DNA of 64,000 nucleotides, from the NCBI RefSeq assembly GCF_002775205.1, contig NC_036443.1, positions 14,147,373 through 14,211,372 on the forward strand, written 5' to 3'. The translations under genes were made by a program, and so were the position numbers. This stretch comes from Xiphophorus maculatus. Its lineage: Eukaryota; Chordata; Actinopteri; Cyprinodontiformes; Poeciliidae. Of the stretch, positions 1 through 17,600 are shown in pieces. How positions within the stretch are numbered: the first letter of the stretch is position 1; each line of letters opens with the position of its first letter. Below the pieces are notes generated by a model. The model saw only the letters and a program-made list of their open reading frames with translations, made no database searches and was not told where the DNA came from.

Positions 1-6121
<6,121 letters not shown>

Positions 6122-9100
6122 GACGAGAAAAAGAAAAGGAATTTGGAAGAAAACAGGACGAGATTCGGAGAGCAGCCGCACTCCCGCGTCTTGCTAAGTT
6201 TTTCAAGAAACGCGATTGGACCATTAAGGTCACGTGTATATACAAATTATGACGTCAAAGGAAACGCTCTACACGTGGGAGTTGTAGTTCGTAAAGCGCG
6301 AACCCGTAGTGTTTTTACTTATTTTCATTTTAAGTGGCGGCATTATGGTAACGTGTATTTTCCAGGGAGATTTCATAGCACAGTGAAGGACCTATGTTAC
6401 CTTCACTTCTTTAAAAAATGCTGCATATCAAACATAGCTTAAAAACAATCGACTTTGAAATTTGGCGCCTTGAAATTGCCCTCTTTCTTTCGCACGTCAT
6501 CACAGCAAAGCTCCTCCATTATGCCGTTAACAACCATTCTTATTCAGATATGGTTCATGATTGGTGATTTTTTTTTTCTTTTATCTGCACTGTGGAGAAA
6601 AATCTGGATTTTTTTTGGATGATGTAGGTCATGTTCTCCGCAATTCGGGCACGGGAACCCGCCTTCAGTTCGTATTAAAATTATTTTACGGTACAGTAGT
6701 TATTTGTAAAAAAAAAAAAAAAAAAAAAAATGTTTATACAGTACTTTTTATTTGTTAAACAAATGTTTGGGCCTGTAAAAAGGTTTTGTTCTTTGGTTGC
6801 AATGTATTATGGAGTATTTCATTGTATAATAATTGTAAAAAAAATAATAATAATAAAGGTTACTACTTCGCGGATTTCGCCTATCTCGGGTTCTTTTTGG
6901 AACGTAACCCCCGAGAAAAACGAGGGTTCACTGTACATACAAAACGCGAAAATATCACTTCCTTCATCAGAATATCCTATCCATTTAAAATGAAAAGCAA
7001 TCGCAGATGTTTGCGCTAATCCTTTTATGAGAATATCCTACCTCTAAAAAACTATTTTAAATACAGAGGTATTTGTAACACAATGTGTCCACCGGATTGC
7101 GCAGGTCGCTGTGCACCTGAAATGATACTATATGCTTAATATAAACTATTACACAGCTTCAATATCTGACATAATATCACTACCAACATGCTCTTTTTAG
7201 CACCCAAATCAATCAATCAATCAGGCAGGTGATCCCTCAGAGGATAAGCATGTTGGATAACGGATAGGTGGATTTCTGTTGCCATTTGCACATTCCAATT
7301 TGAGTTTTTTCCTCCCCTCACTTCTTATAGTCTGTTTTTTTTTATTTTTACAAATATACATGTCCATGTTTATGCTTGTAGTTATCCTACTCGGTTGTGC
7401 ATTTCTTCGAATTAGACTACTTGCCATTTTTAAAAACTGTAGCCTTTTCTTATTGTAACTTTGCCCTTGTTTTATAGTACGTTACTTCTAATTGTATACT
7501 TTTACACAACTGCACGATTCGATTTGCTTGTCACTTTGCTCACACCTGAATTTCTTCAATGAAGGACATTTATGGGGTAAAGTTACTATCCCATTAAAAA
7601 AAAAAAAACTTATGCAGAAAACACAATGAGGAAAGGAGAGGAGGATACAATGAAAGACCAGAAAGTAAAGAAAAAGAGGGAGGACTTTAGGAGTGAACAA
7701 AGAAAATGGCAGATGTAAAGGCAGAGACGCAGGAGCCCCAAGGCTCCTTACACGAGGGAGGGAACAACTAGAGTATGAGGTGCGGGGCAGGAATGCTGAA
7801 AACAGTCTTGTAAGACAAGATAAATCTTTATTGTCATTGTCACAAGGACAACGAAATTCAAATTCAATTCTATTGTATGGCGTTGTTTTCTTTATCTAGA
7901 CTTAATCAGGCCTGGACGACACTGAAACTAAAGTCAGTCATCTTTTCCCGGCTTTGGGAACCGTGTCCAGGCTTCCTCGCTTTTCCCCGGCTGTGGTGAG
8001 ATCAGAATCGCCTCTGGACTCATTGTCCATCGTGAGGCCCGAAGCAAAGCTCGGGCCCAACCAGAACTAGTATATCTGATCAATTCATCACTTCTGACCA
8101 CAGCACGAAGCGTGGAGGGCCTGTGAGGGTTGTTTCTCGCCGGCTGCTCACCGCCACGGAGGCTGCAGAGCGCGTTTCCTATCATCTCCGACCGGAGCAG
8201 AGCCCAACTCGGGTCGGATCAAATAAGATCACTGTGTAGGTTATAACAGAAAGAAAGACAGACACACACTCATCACACACTCACACACGCGCTCTCCATT
8301 CACACTGTGGGGATTATGCACTTCCGCATCCGGATTAAAAGGTAACGGCCGCGTGGAATCACGGGACATAAGTAACAAACTGTAGGACATTGCCCTCTTG
8401 TGGTCATTGATGAGAACAACAACCTAATTTAATTTCGCTTTAATTATTTTGTTTACTTAAAAAGAATGAACTAAGAATTTTTTAGTTCTATAGAAAGTAA
8501 AAACGAAAAAAAGTGCATGAGATGAATCTGTTATAGTAAACCACAGCACATCCAGCCACAATGAAACGTAAAACTTTTATTTCTTTATTGGTGTAAACAT
8601 TTAATTTCTGACTTTATATCAGCGTTTGCAAAGGACATTGATATACAAAATATGTGAAAAGGCAAAACTTAATGGGAGAAAGAATAATTAAAAATAAAAC
8701 AGATTTTTTTTTTCTTTATTAATAAAAAGGCACAAAAACTATCAAAATGCAAAAGTATATAAACAGCAACTAGTTACAAGTATTTGGGCTAATTATTTGG
8801 GAATGACTATTATAATAAAGAAAGAAAATTAGAAAACTGTTCTATCTACAAATTATGTCTTTTTTAATATGTATATATATTTTTAAAAAGAAGCAACAAC
8901 ATAATGACAAATACATAGCACCATACATGTATGTAGTTAAATATAATAATGCTTTAGATGATGGAATAATTTGCTTAGTTGTTTGCTATAGATAATATCA
9001 GTCAACAGATCTGGAAAACAGACCTGACTAGATGTCAACACAAATTACATCTGCTCAATCATTTTCCTCTTATCAGTATTTTCAATTCAGTTTGAGAAAA

Positions 9101-10330
9101 AACATCATCAATTCAACTTTAACACAGAACATACCAAAACGTTTGGGATTTGCAACAGAACAGCCACGTTAGAAAGGATTTTACCATCTTTAACTTGGTG
9201 TAGGGACTTAAGGGGGAGGTTAATTGTTCCAGCCCAAAAGCCACAACTACCAGGTAACCACTGCTGTTCTTTGAGAGAGGAGTCAACTGATAATAGCCCA
9301 GCCCCACATTAGTTTTAAGTTGTATTTGCGTCTGAGGTAATTAACTTATCTAGGATTGTGAGCCCTGTGGGGGGTTGTGAGGTAATCTTGAATGGCGTAA
9401 TAAGATTTGAGAGCCTACTACCACCGAATGCTGCTAGCAGCACACCGAACCTTTAGGTCCCTCACCAACAACGACATGGTGACCTTGAATGGAGGAAAGA
9501 AACAGATCAGACTGAGCGAGGTCGTGGGACTCCTTTTAATGATGGATTGAACCTGAAGCACCGTGACTGGGACGGGGAAAACAGTGGAGCTCCATCATCC
9601 TGCCATGGATGGATCAGGTGTTAAAAAAGTGAGTTACTGCTGACTGTTTTCTTAGATCGCAGTCGCGGAGCAAAGAGAGAGGTCAGCGTCTGGTCTGGCG
9701 ACCATCTGCCTGACAATTGGCTGACTTTGGTCGGCTCACATTGAGTTGCAGTAATGGTTTAGATTGATATCTGTGCAGAAACTTTTATGTTACTGAGAAA
9801 AGGATGATAGAAAATATTACATCTGTTCCTTATGTAGTGTTATATGTTTGAATAGTACAGTCTGTGCTGCTGTTTTTAATCAATATCTAAAAAATTTGAT
9901 GTGTATTGTCCTTTTAATAATCCACACTTATACTAGTAGAAGTTATACTAGTAATTTAACATAAAAAACATTGCAAACCTAACTTTATATTTAACCTACT
10001 GAAAATGATTACATAATGAGGCTGTCGCTATGGCATTGCAACTGCACACCAGGATGTTTCCTTTTTTAGGTTTTTAAAATAAACAAATGCATTTAAATTT
10101 CAGCTTTTCAGCTGCATCGCATGCTTATCTACTGAACCAAAACCCACTGGATGTGTTACTCTGCCCAGTTTTGCTTTTTCTTTTGCTAAATTAGACCCTC
10201 AGTTTGCTCCACTGCAATGTTTCCCTGTCATCAAAAGATGTAAATCAGATGGACTAGTTTATCTGTGGGACTCTCTCGTCAGATCTGCAGGTTTGACTTG
10301 GAACAATGACTTCTATCAGATCAGACACCT
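6122..10330. other. Spacer between smc5 and the fam107-family gene, no gene seen
   Basis: The smc5 5' end and promoter should lie just above 6121; the stretch to about 6300 is less AT-rich than the rest. A 24-base A run sits at 6707-6730. Around 7800-7875 the text aatctttattgtcattgtca followed by acaacgaaattc resembles a widespread fish repeat tail. A GC-richer patch at 7900-8360 could be a promoter, but I cannot tie it to a transcript. At 9605 an ATG is followed after eight codons by gtgagt, which could be a stray donor. No ORF here has homologs I recognise. Confidence 0.5.
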
Positions 10331-10555
10331 GACACTTTATCTCTCAGCTCAGCTTTCTTGCAGCGGGCCCCGGGGAGAAACGGGATAGGGAGGGTTACTG
10401 TGTGTGTGTCCGCGACAGAAAAAGTGAAAGGCACAATCCCTGGAGACAAAAAGCCAGAGGATTATTATGCTCAGCAACGGGGCAGTTTTCCACAGAAACT
10501 TCTTCAACACAAAAACCAATTGGTTGCTCCGACTTTGAAGCTGGCTGCTCAGACA
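10330..10555 (+). other. Probable upstream (5') exon of the fam107-family gene
   Basis: The segment ends in a strong donor (agaca then gtaagta at 10556). The next exon with a good acceptor is the coding exon at 12448. An ATG at 10402 stays open to the donor and joins in phase with the ATG at 12450, so a 52-residue N-terminal extension is possible, but its composition (Cys, Ser, Thr, Gln mix) is not convincingly protein-like. I treat it as 5' UTR. The exon start is a guess. Confidence 0.4.
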
Positions 10556-11474
10556 GTAAGTACCATCTGCCGTCCGCTTGGCATGATCCTCTTCCTTCAG
10601 GTTATCTGATTTCAGTGCACAGGCTCGGGGTCACTGTGTGATTTGTAACAGAGGCTTTTATACGGTATGCTGCTTTGTTTGCACTGAAATACACGAGGAA
10701 TATGTAAACTATATTCTTGCTTTGTATGAAGACCGTCGGACCAAAGCGACACGCGCCTGTGACGGGGGCTGTTATATCACCTCTGTAAACAAAGCTGACC
10801 TGCTTAAGCAGCACGGCAGCCGCTGTCTTTTTTAGCCTTTATCTAATTATATCTTTTATCCAAGAAAATGCACGAAACAGAGATGATTTAACTCAACCCT
10901 TCTGGCTCAGCAGAGCAGAGCCATGCTTTACAAACCTGTTAGATTGTAAAAAAAAAAAAAAAAAATCATTTACCAGAAATATTATTAACCCGATTGTTTT
11001 CTCTCTCTCTCTCATTTCAATTTTCACAGAAACCAGGATATGGAAATCACAAAAGAGGTATCATAAAGCACGAGCACGGGGGGGGAGAGGGTTCAAAGTA
11101 TTTTCAAAGGGCCAAATAGGGGGGCCACTGGTTGTCTTGGGGCGGTGAACAACAACTAACAGCCATATCAGAATGTTTTTAATGCAAAAAGTGTTGCAAA
11201 ATTTGCCCACTATTAAGGAGAAAACATGCATGGGCACAAATAAATTTTAGACTAAATTAGAAACCTGCTTTAGCCTCTCTTAAATTCCCATATATGTTGA
11301 ATATAAAAGTGCTCCTGTGTCTGTGGAGGGGGGCTTTGTTTATTATGTTGTTGTAATATTTGGCGGACTGTGGAGTTAGTGATGAACATTGAAAATCGCC
11401 ACATGATAAAGGAGAAAAATTAGTTTAAGTATGTAAAAACACAAAAGAAACTGTTAAGCAGTGTAAATATGAGT

Positions 11475-12102
11475 GGGGCCATAACTGTTTTAGTTATCAA
11501 TCACTCTATTGATTATTCTACTGATTAATTGGCTATAAATTTTGGCAAATTCTACAAATTTTTCATCTAATCTGCAGAATTAAATAAGCTTCTTTCATAT
11601 AGTATCAAAAACAGTTAAAAAATGCAAACAAATAATTTAATTCCTTTTTTAAGTAAAAAAGTAAAAATGTTATTGCCTAAAATACAATAACATCATTTAG
11701 CGCATCTAGAGTTATTAAAATGCTGAAGTATACTAAAGAAAATACTTTTAACATCAACGTGTGAAAAGTTCGGCCCTTTCTGATCAACTTAATATCAGTA
11801 CAATGTAGGGCTGATTATATTTTTGCATTAACCAATTAATGAAGACCCTTAACTGGAGAATTTCATTACAGATTATGAAATGCTAAAACTGCTGCTTCTG
11901 GGTGTAAAATATTTACAGATGAAGTTTTTTTTAATATTAAATGTTCATGTAGTCGTACAGTTTTGTATTAATTACTGCTCTGAATATGTTGTTCTTTCAC
12001 CAAATGTCCTCTTTCTGAGTCTATAAAGTCCAGTTAACAATTAATCAATTAGCTAACAATTAGCTATTTCAGTAATCAATCTGATTAATCTTTTTGGCCC
12101 TA
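11475..12102. mobile_element. MITE-like element with long imperfect inverted repeats
   Basis: The left end reads ggggccataactgttttagt, then alternating tgattaatt-type motifs. The right end, in reverse complement, reads agggccaaaaagattaatca and continues with the same motifs. The inverted repeats extend about 60 bp. There is no coding capacity. It lies in the intron between the 5' exon at 10555 and the first coding exon of the fam107-family gene. The family is unassigned. Confidence 0.5.
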
Positions 12103-12449
12103 AAAATGACACAGTTGGGGGAAAATATTTGGCTGACACTAAAAGAAATTGACAGAGGAATCAAAATTTAGGGGACAATTTTATTTATTTATTTCATTTT
12201 TATTATGTAGTGGATTTGAGGCATGGACTGAGCAAATTAACTAATCTAGCAATAAAACAAGGTGGATGTTAGACTGGTAATAGATAAAGTTATCTTTATC
12301 ATTTACTACTAAATCAGAACACGTTCTATTCAACTAGCTATTTACCAATCCGCAAGTTTAATATAGTGCACAGTCAAACTAAGCATGGTTTTAACATTAC
12401 CAAGTTGTCTAAGCGCTAACTTTGACATCTTCTCAATTGTTCCTTAGAG

Positions 12450-14008
12450 ATGCCCGTTGGACCTTTGTCTCTGGCTCATAATTCTGCAGTCGACGGCAGC
12501 GGATCAGAAATCATTCAGCTCAGAAAAATCAACGGCTCCTCAGCAGAGACGCCGAGCTACCAGCACCTCCACCGGGAGCTGCTGCTCAGCCACAAACGGT
12601 AAGTGAAGTAAAACCAGCCAAGTCGTGCCAGTGAGCCAACAATGGCAGTAAAAACAATAAAAATCTGTACTGCCTGGTTATCACATCAGTCACTTTGCCT
12701 TAGATGACGTGAAAAATTTGTGAATAAATACCTTTAAATAATGTGTTGAAGTTGGACTGTCAACAAAACTTTCCAACTATGAAGTTTTCTCTTGGCATGT
12801 GTGCCAGTGGCGTGTTTGTCAACCTGTCTTGTGTTCATTCAAATTTATTTCTGGGCTCTCATGCCAGAAACTGCCCTAATCTGCCTTCAAATTTGGTTAC
12901 ATCGTGGGCCGGCCCTCGGTCAAACACCGACTGCACGTTGCTGTTAGAGTGTCTGGTTGTTTCTTGTCTGAGTGAGCGCTCTACGGTTGTGGCTGCTCAG
13001 AGGCCTGCTGCTGGAGGAGAAGCCAGAACTGAAGCGGGTTCTGGAGCAGCGCAGACTGGAGCTGCACAGGGAGGAGGAGATGGCCCAACGACGGCCCTCC
13101 GACCTGGAGACGGAGCTCCGAAAGAGGCAGCAGAAGCTACAAGAGGTCAGGAACTCAGAGACCGCCGAGACGTGATTCCCCAGACTATTAATCCCCGCAG
13201 CGGTGCACAAACTGTGTTTAATTTATTGAGACTTTAAATGAACGTCCAAACCAAAGAAGAATCCAATTGTGAAGTGGAAGTGGCGATGTTTTTTCCAAAT
13301 TAAAGCCTGGAAACTGTGGTGTGCATTTTAATTCACCACTCTTAAGTCTGATTAGATCAAAATTATTTCCAAAACCACTTGTTTAATAAACAGAAAGCTA
13401 GCCCTGCTGTAACTTAGCATAAACCAATTGTGGTTGGGTCATAAAACAATATTCCAAGCTTGGAACACCTCGTGGAGAATCGTTCAATTCATCATCCTAC
13501 AAAAGCGAACAACAGCAAACACAGTAAGATGATTGGTGTAGAGAGCTGAATCGACACGAGTTGATTTGCAACACTGGAAGAAAAACAAGATCAAAGTTTA
13601 ATCATGTGTTAGGAAAGTCAAAGTGTAGATTCAACGGAGAATCTCTGCTAACACTTAAAAGTGAATGATATTTGAGACATAAAGCTAAATAGTTGCAGAT
13701 GTCCTTACTTAAAAAAGCAAATAAATAATATTGAAACGCACATATTATTTTCCTTCCACTTCACAATCCTGTCCGACTTTGTGTTTGTCTATCCCACGTA
13801 ATCTCTGTATCAAAAAACATTGAAGTTTGTGGAATTTCTTAACAAAATTTCATGTCAAAGTTGTTTGTTTTTTTTCTGTGTCCAACTCAACTTGTTTCTA
13901 CAGTATGAGCAGGAGGAGATAAGGCAGCGGGAAAACCAGAACAAGATCCCAGAGTTTGTTCGCGTCAGAGAGAACCTGAGGCGCACGCAGACGTTCGATC
14001 AGCCCTGA
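12450..14008 (+). CDS. fam107b: FAM107-family protein (FAM107B/FAM107A-like, DUF1151)
   Basis: FAM107 proteins are small coiled-coil, actin- and stress-associated proteins. Coding exons 12450-12598, 13001-13145 and 13904-14008 join in phase to 132 residues, close to the 131 of human FAM107B. Family hallmarks are LHRELLLSHKRGL at about residues 42-54, KPELKRVLEQRR, a charged helix ending ETELRKRQQKLQE, and the C-terminal PEFVRVRENLRRT. The first 40 residues (MPVGPLSLAHNSAVDGSG) are unlike the mammalian FAM107A/B starts I recall, so the paralog is uncertain; RENLRR near the end is as close to FAM107A as to FAM107B. The ATG at 12450 lies two bases after the splice acceptor. The gene is head to head with smc5 across a 4 kb spacer. 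Confidence 0.88.
13725..13835 (-). repeat. Tc1-like terminal fragment (family 1) in the fam107-family intron
   Basis: The run ttttccttccacttcacaat followed by ctttgtgtttgtctatc matches the terminal region of the teleost Tc1-like family seen repeatedly here. It ends about 70 bp before the acceptor of the last coding exon at 13904. Confidence 0.65.
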
Positions 14009-14562
14009 TCTGCTCCCATCAGCCAGTGCGGCCTCTCACCGTTGTGGCCCTAAAAATATTTTCTGCACACAGCCTGCTGAGCTGCAACAACAAACCAGAT
14101 TCACCGGCGTAATTTAACATTTGCTAATTCACTGTTAATTGCAATGAGAAATTTATTTCTGGAGGCTAAAACTTTGTCCACTTTTCAAAGGAATATTTTT
14201 TTGTTTAAAAAACCCCCAACTCATTCACAGTTTTGTTCTTGGTGAGGGGTGAAGTGCTCAGTTGTTTTTCTTTTTTTTCTTTTTTTTTTACTAAAACTCA
14301 TGGATTATTATTGGCTGAATGAAGGCAGCGATGTTCTGATTCTGAATGTTTTTTATGTTTTTTATGCCTGTTCCATCCTCAGTTTTCTGTTTCAGTCCTA
14401 ATATCATCATGTCGTGTTCTGTCAGATCCTTTACAATGTAAGTATTAAAAGAAATATTTTCAACAGCACTGTTTTATATTAGTAAGACGAACCTCCCAAC
14501 ATTACTAAAACTACAAGTTTGTTTACTTGTTTCTGTCATGGCTTTTGGATTTTTAGTTTGTC

Positions 14563-14597
<35 letters not shown>

Positions 14598-14613
14598 GTG
14601 CTGTGGAAATAAA
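14009..14613 (+). other. 3' UTR of the fam107-family gene with two candidate polyadenylation signals
   Basis: Downstream of the stop there is no second ORF. ATTAAA occurs at 14444-14449 and AATAAA at 14608-14613; either could end the message. A (GT)n(GA)n tract lies between them at about 14564-14600. Confidence 0.5.
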
Positions 14614-17600
14614 AAGTTTTATGGTTTGGACTGATGCGTTTCTGTACCAGAGCTATTGAAAGCAGCATTGATTTGCAGGCAGCTCTTGTCCCTCAGGACG
14701 CTCATGGTTCTTTCACAGGGATGTGGGACTTCGTTTAATTAGCTAATCTTTTCATTCCATCGTGGGCTGAGAGGAGAAAGGACAGGCCATCTGCTGGAGG
14801 CTTTCAGGAACGTGTAAGCTGGGAACGCCCCAGGGTCTGGTTAAAGCACTGGAGACATTCTGGATGGTCAGCTGAGGGCTCAAATCGACCTTGTAGAATT
14901 ATTTCTTGGAGCATTTCAGCGGCAAATTCAAGACATAATTCATTGAACAATTCTTTGAACCTCATAATCATGACTGAATCTGATAGTGTGACTTTAAACA
15001 CTGAAATTTAACTTTGAATCGAATAGTTAGCAATAAGATATACAGTATATTACTGAATCTTGTAATTATGACTTTGAAAGTTTAAATTATTACATAATGA
15101 AAACTCAGTCATAGAGTCCCATTTTATTTTTCCTCTTTCAAGTGACAGAAATGAACTCCTATTAAAAAAATACCTACACTTAGGACTTAAAGCATTAATT
15201 GATACTTAAAGTTGTGGCCAGTGAATTGATTATGGCCTAGTGAAAGTTTTCTAATTTTATAAATTAGAATAAGACTCTTCATATAAGAGTAGCTTTGACA
15301 TGCATTTATATGTATTCAGACAACAGATTTTTTTATTGTTTAAAAGAAAAATCTCATTTTAAAGATTCAGGGACTCAAAAGTCATGACTACAAATATGCT
15401 CTCTCTGATATGTTGAAGGGAAAAGAAGATCAGTGGGGTGAAAAGATGAAATATGGTCTGTTTGTATACATCTTGTCTTATTTTATTTAAAACTGCTCCT
15501 CGTTGCAATAAATCTGAAAGTAAAACATGTCTATCCACAGCGATCATGTTTTGTTGGGCTGTTTAGTAGAGATAGATGCTTAAGGAAATGACATTGAGCC
15601 TCTTTATGCTGTTCTGCTCTGGATCCTCTTACTTTTATAAAGTCTTACTCTTTCGTGACAAAGCACAAAGTTACACTTTGACAGCTTTTAGTTGAATTTG
15701 TTACGCCCTGGAAATAAATGTCTGAAAAGAAAACTGGTCCACTAACTTCTGTAGACAAAAGTCTTACGGAAAAAAATCGCAAATGTGTTTTAAGTTGGTT
15801 TTGTTTTTATTATAACTATTTATATTATCTCAATTAAATGTTGGAGTCGAGCGATTTGGGCTTCATTTGTTTACGTAAAGTAACTTAAATCCAGTGACGA
15901 CCTTTCACCGCCACGGTAAAGAAACAAGGTTAGTGCTTTATTATTTCCCACTACTTACTCGCCAGCTGTTCGTGTTTCAGTGAAACCAGTGTCTACCTCA
16001 GAGCCACTCTTCTTCTTTTGTGCCTCTTTTCAATTAAAAGCCCCCTCCTCTTCTCTGCAGACAGACGCGTGCCTGGGAAGTCATCGGAGCTGGACGAAAC
16101 CATTTCCAACAACAGTAGGGATGTGGTTAAAACAAAAACATATGCACAGATAATTCAGAGCACCTGAAATTATAAAATAAAGCTTGTCAAAAATAGTAAA
16201 ATAGGATGCTATGTTTGTAATAGTCGCTTTTTAGTAACTATTATTTGCTTAAATGTCGGTTCGGATTATTCCCCCCTTCGTGGGGAGTGGAGTTGTCCTG
16301 CCTGAGCAGATGTCCCAGGCGCTCCTCACATCCAAACGGAGGAAGTCTTTAAAGCTGCTGCGGCTGCAGAAAGGATGCTGTAGAGGAGAACAACACAAAC
16401 TGCCTGGTAGGAAAAAACAAAAATGTTTTTCTGTAGCTTAATAACAACATCTAAACGGTACGAGCGGAAGAATCCATGAAAAGGAGGTTTGGTAAGGTTT
16501 GAGCTGTTTAAGCAGCTTAATGGAAAGTAAAGGAAAGTAAAGCTCTGTCTTGGAAGCCGGGGGTGTAAGAACTTTTTATATCTGAGAAATAAACTTTCAT
16601 ACAACGAGCCTACTAACATTGAACCTTTAACAACATGCAGTGTGTCTAAATGAAGGCTAACAGCCGTGATTTACATTTCATAGCCGTTTTTAACTCCACA
16701 AAGTGGATTGCAATCGCTAGAAGTCTATATAATGTCTCCTCTTGATACGTTAACACTGGATCTACATTGGATTCATTTCATGTTGTGTATTTATGTTGAC
16801 TTTTGATTATTTTAAACGCTGAGTTTTGAATGCAGCACTTTCTTTTGTTATTAAGATTTATATTAAAACATCAGTTTTAACACTTTTTGGGGTAATTTGT
16901 TCAGAATGGCAGAAAACATCATACAACAGCCTTGGAATACATATTTACAACAGTGCATTATTTAGAAAACGTTTGTGCTTTTTGTGGCATCCGCACAAAA
17001 ACGGAGAGCAAACTATTAAAAGTGTGCAAAAACTTTAAGAAACAAGTTTGTGCAGCTATTAGTCAATAAATTAGATGCACAGGCACACCCAAGTTATTTC
17101 TCACTCCATCCTACTCATCTTGTTTGTATAATCTACGCCCATCGAAGGATTTTAATTTTTTTTTTAATCCGGTTTGGAACAGTTGAATCAGCTAAAAGCA
17201 ATAAAAATAAAACAGCATGGTCAAATTATGCTGTAAATAGATGCGAGTTAGTCACTGTTTGCTGTCTGATGAATGAAACTTGGATGTTTTCACTCTCTAG
17301 GACTCCTGTGGAGCAATGGGCGGTTTTGTTTCTGCCTGCTTGTCTCCTCAGCAGCAGAATAAACAAGATCTCCTCTATTCCACATGTTAACAGACGGGAA
17401 GTGTTGTCCCCCCAACACCTCTGTGCTGTTATTATTGCCACTGAAGCGCCCTGCCTCTTTTGTCTTTTTTTTTGTGACTGTGCTTGAGCTGTAACTCCAT
17501 CCAACCGGTGACCTGAAGTGGTCGCTCTGTCAGAGGCCTCAGAAAGGACGCTGAGGTACAGCGTTCGATCCTTCAGCCTCTGGAGAACAATGACGCCGGT

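Noticed and set aside
7934-8185. Minus-strand frame of 83 codons in a GC-richer patch
   Set aside because: No recognisable family and no splice or promoter support; kept only as a possible promoter region.
12743-13237. Plus-strand frame of 164 codons overlapping the fam107-family exon
   Set aside because: Shadow of the real exon at 13001-13145 in another frame; the real frame matches the FAM107 family.
17050-17487. Plus-strand frame of 145 codons in the fam107-inava spacer
   Set aside because: No family features, no splice context, and rich in Phe, Leu and Ile from AT-rich DNA.
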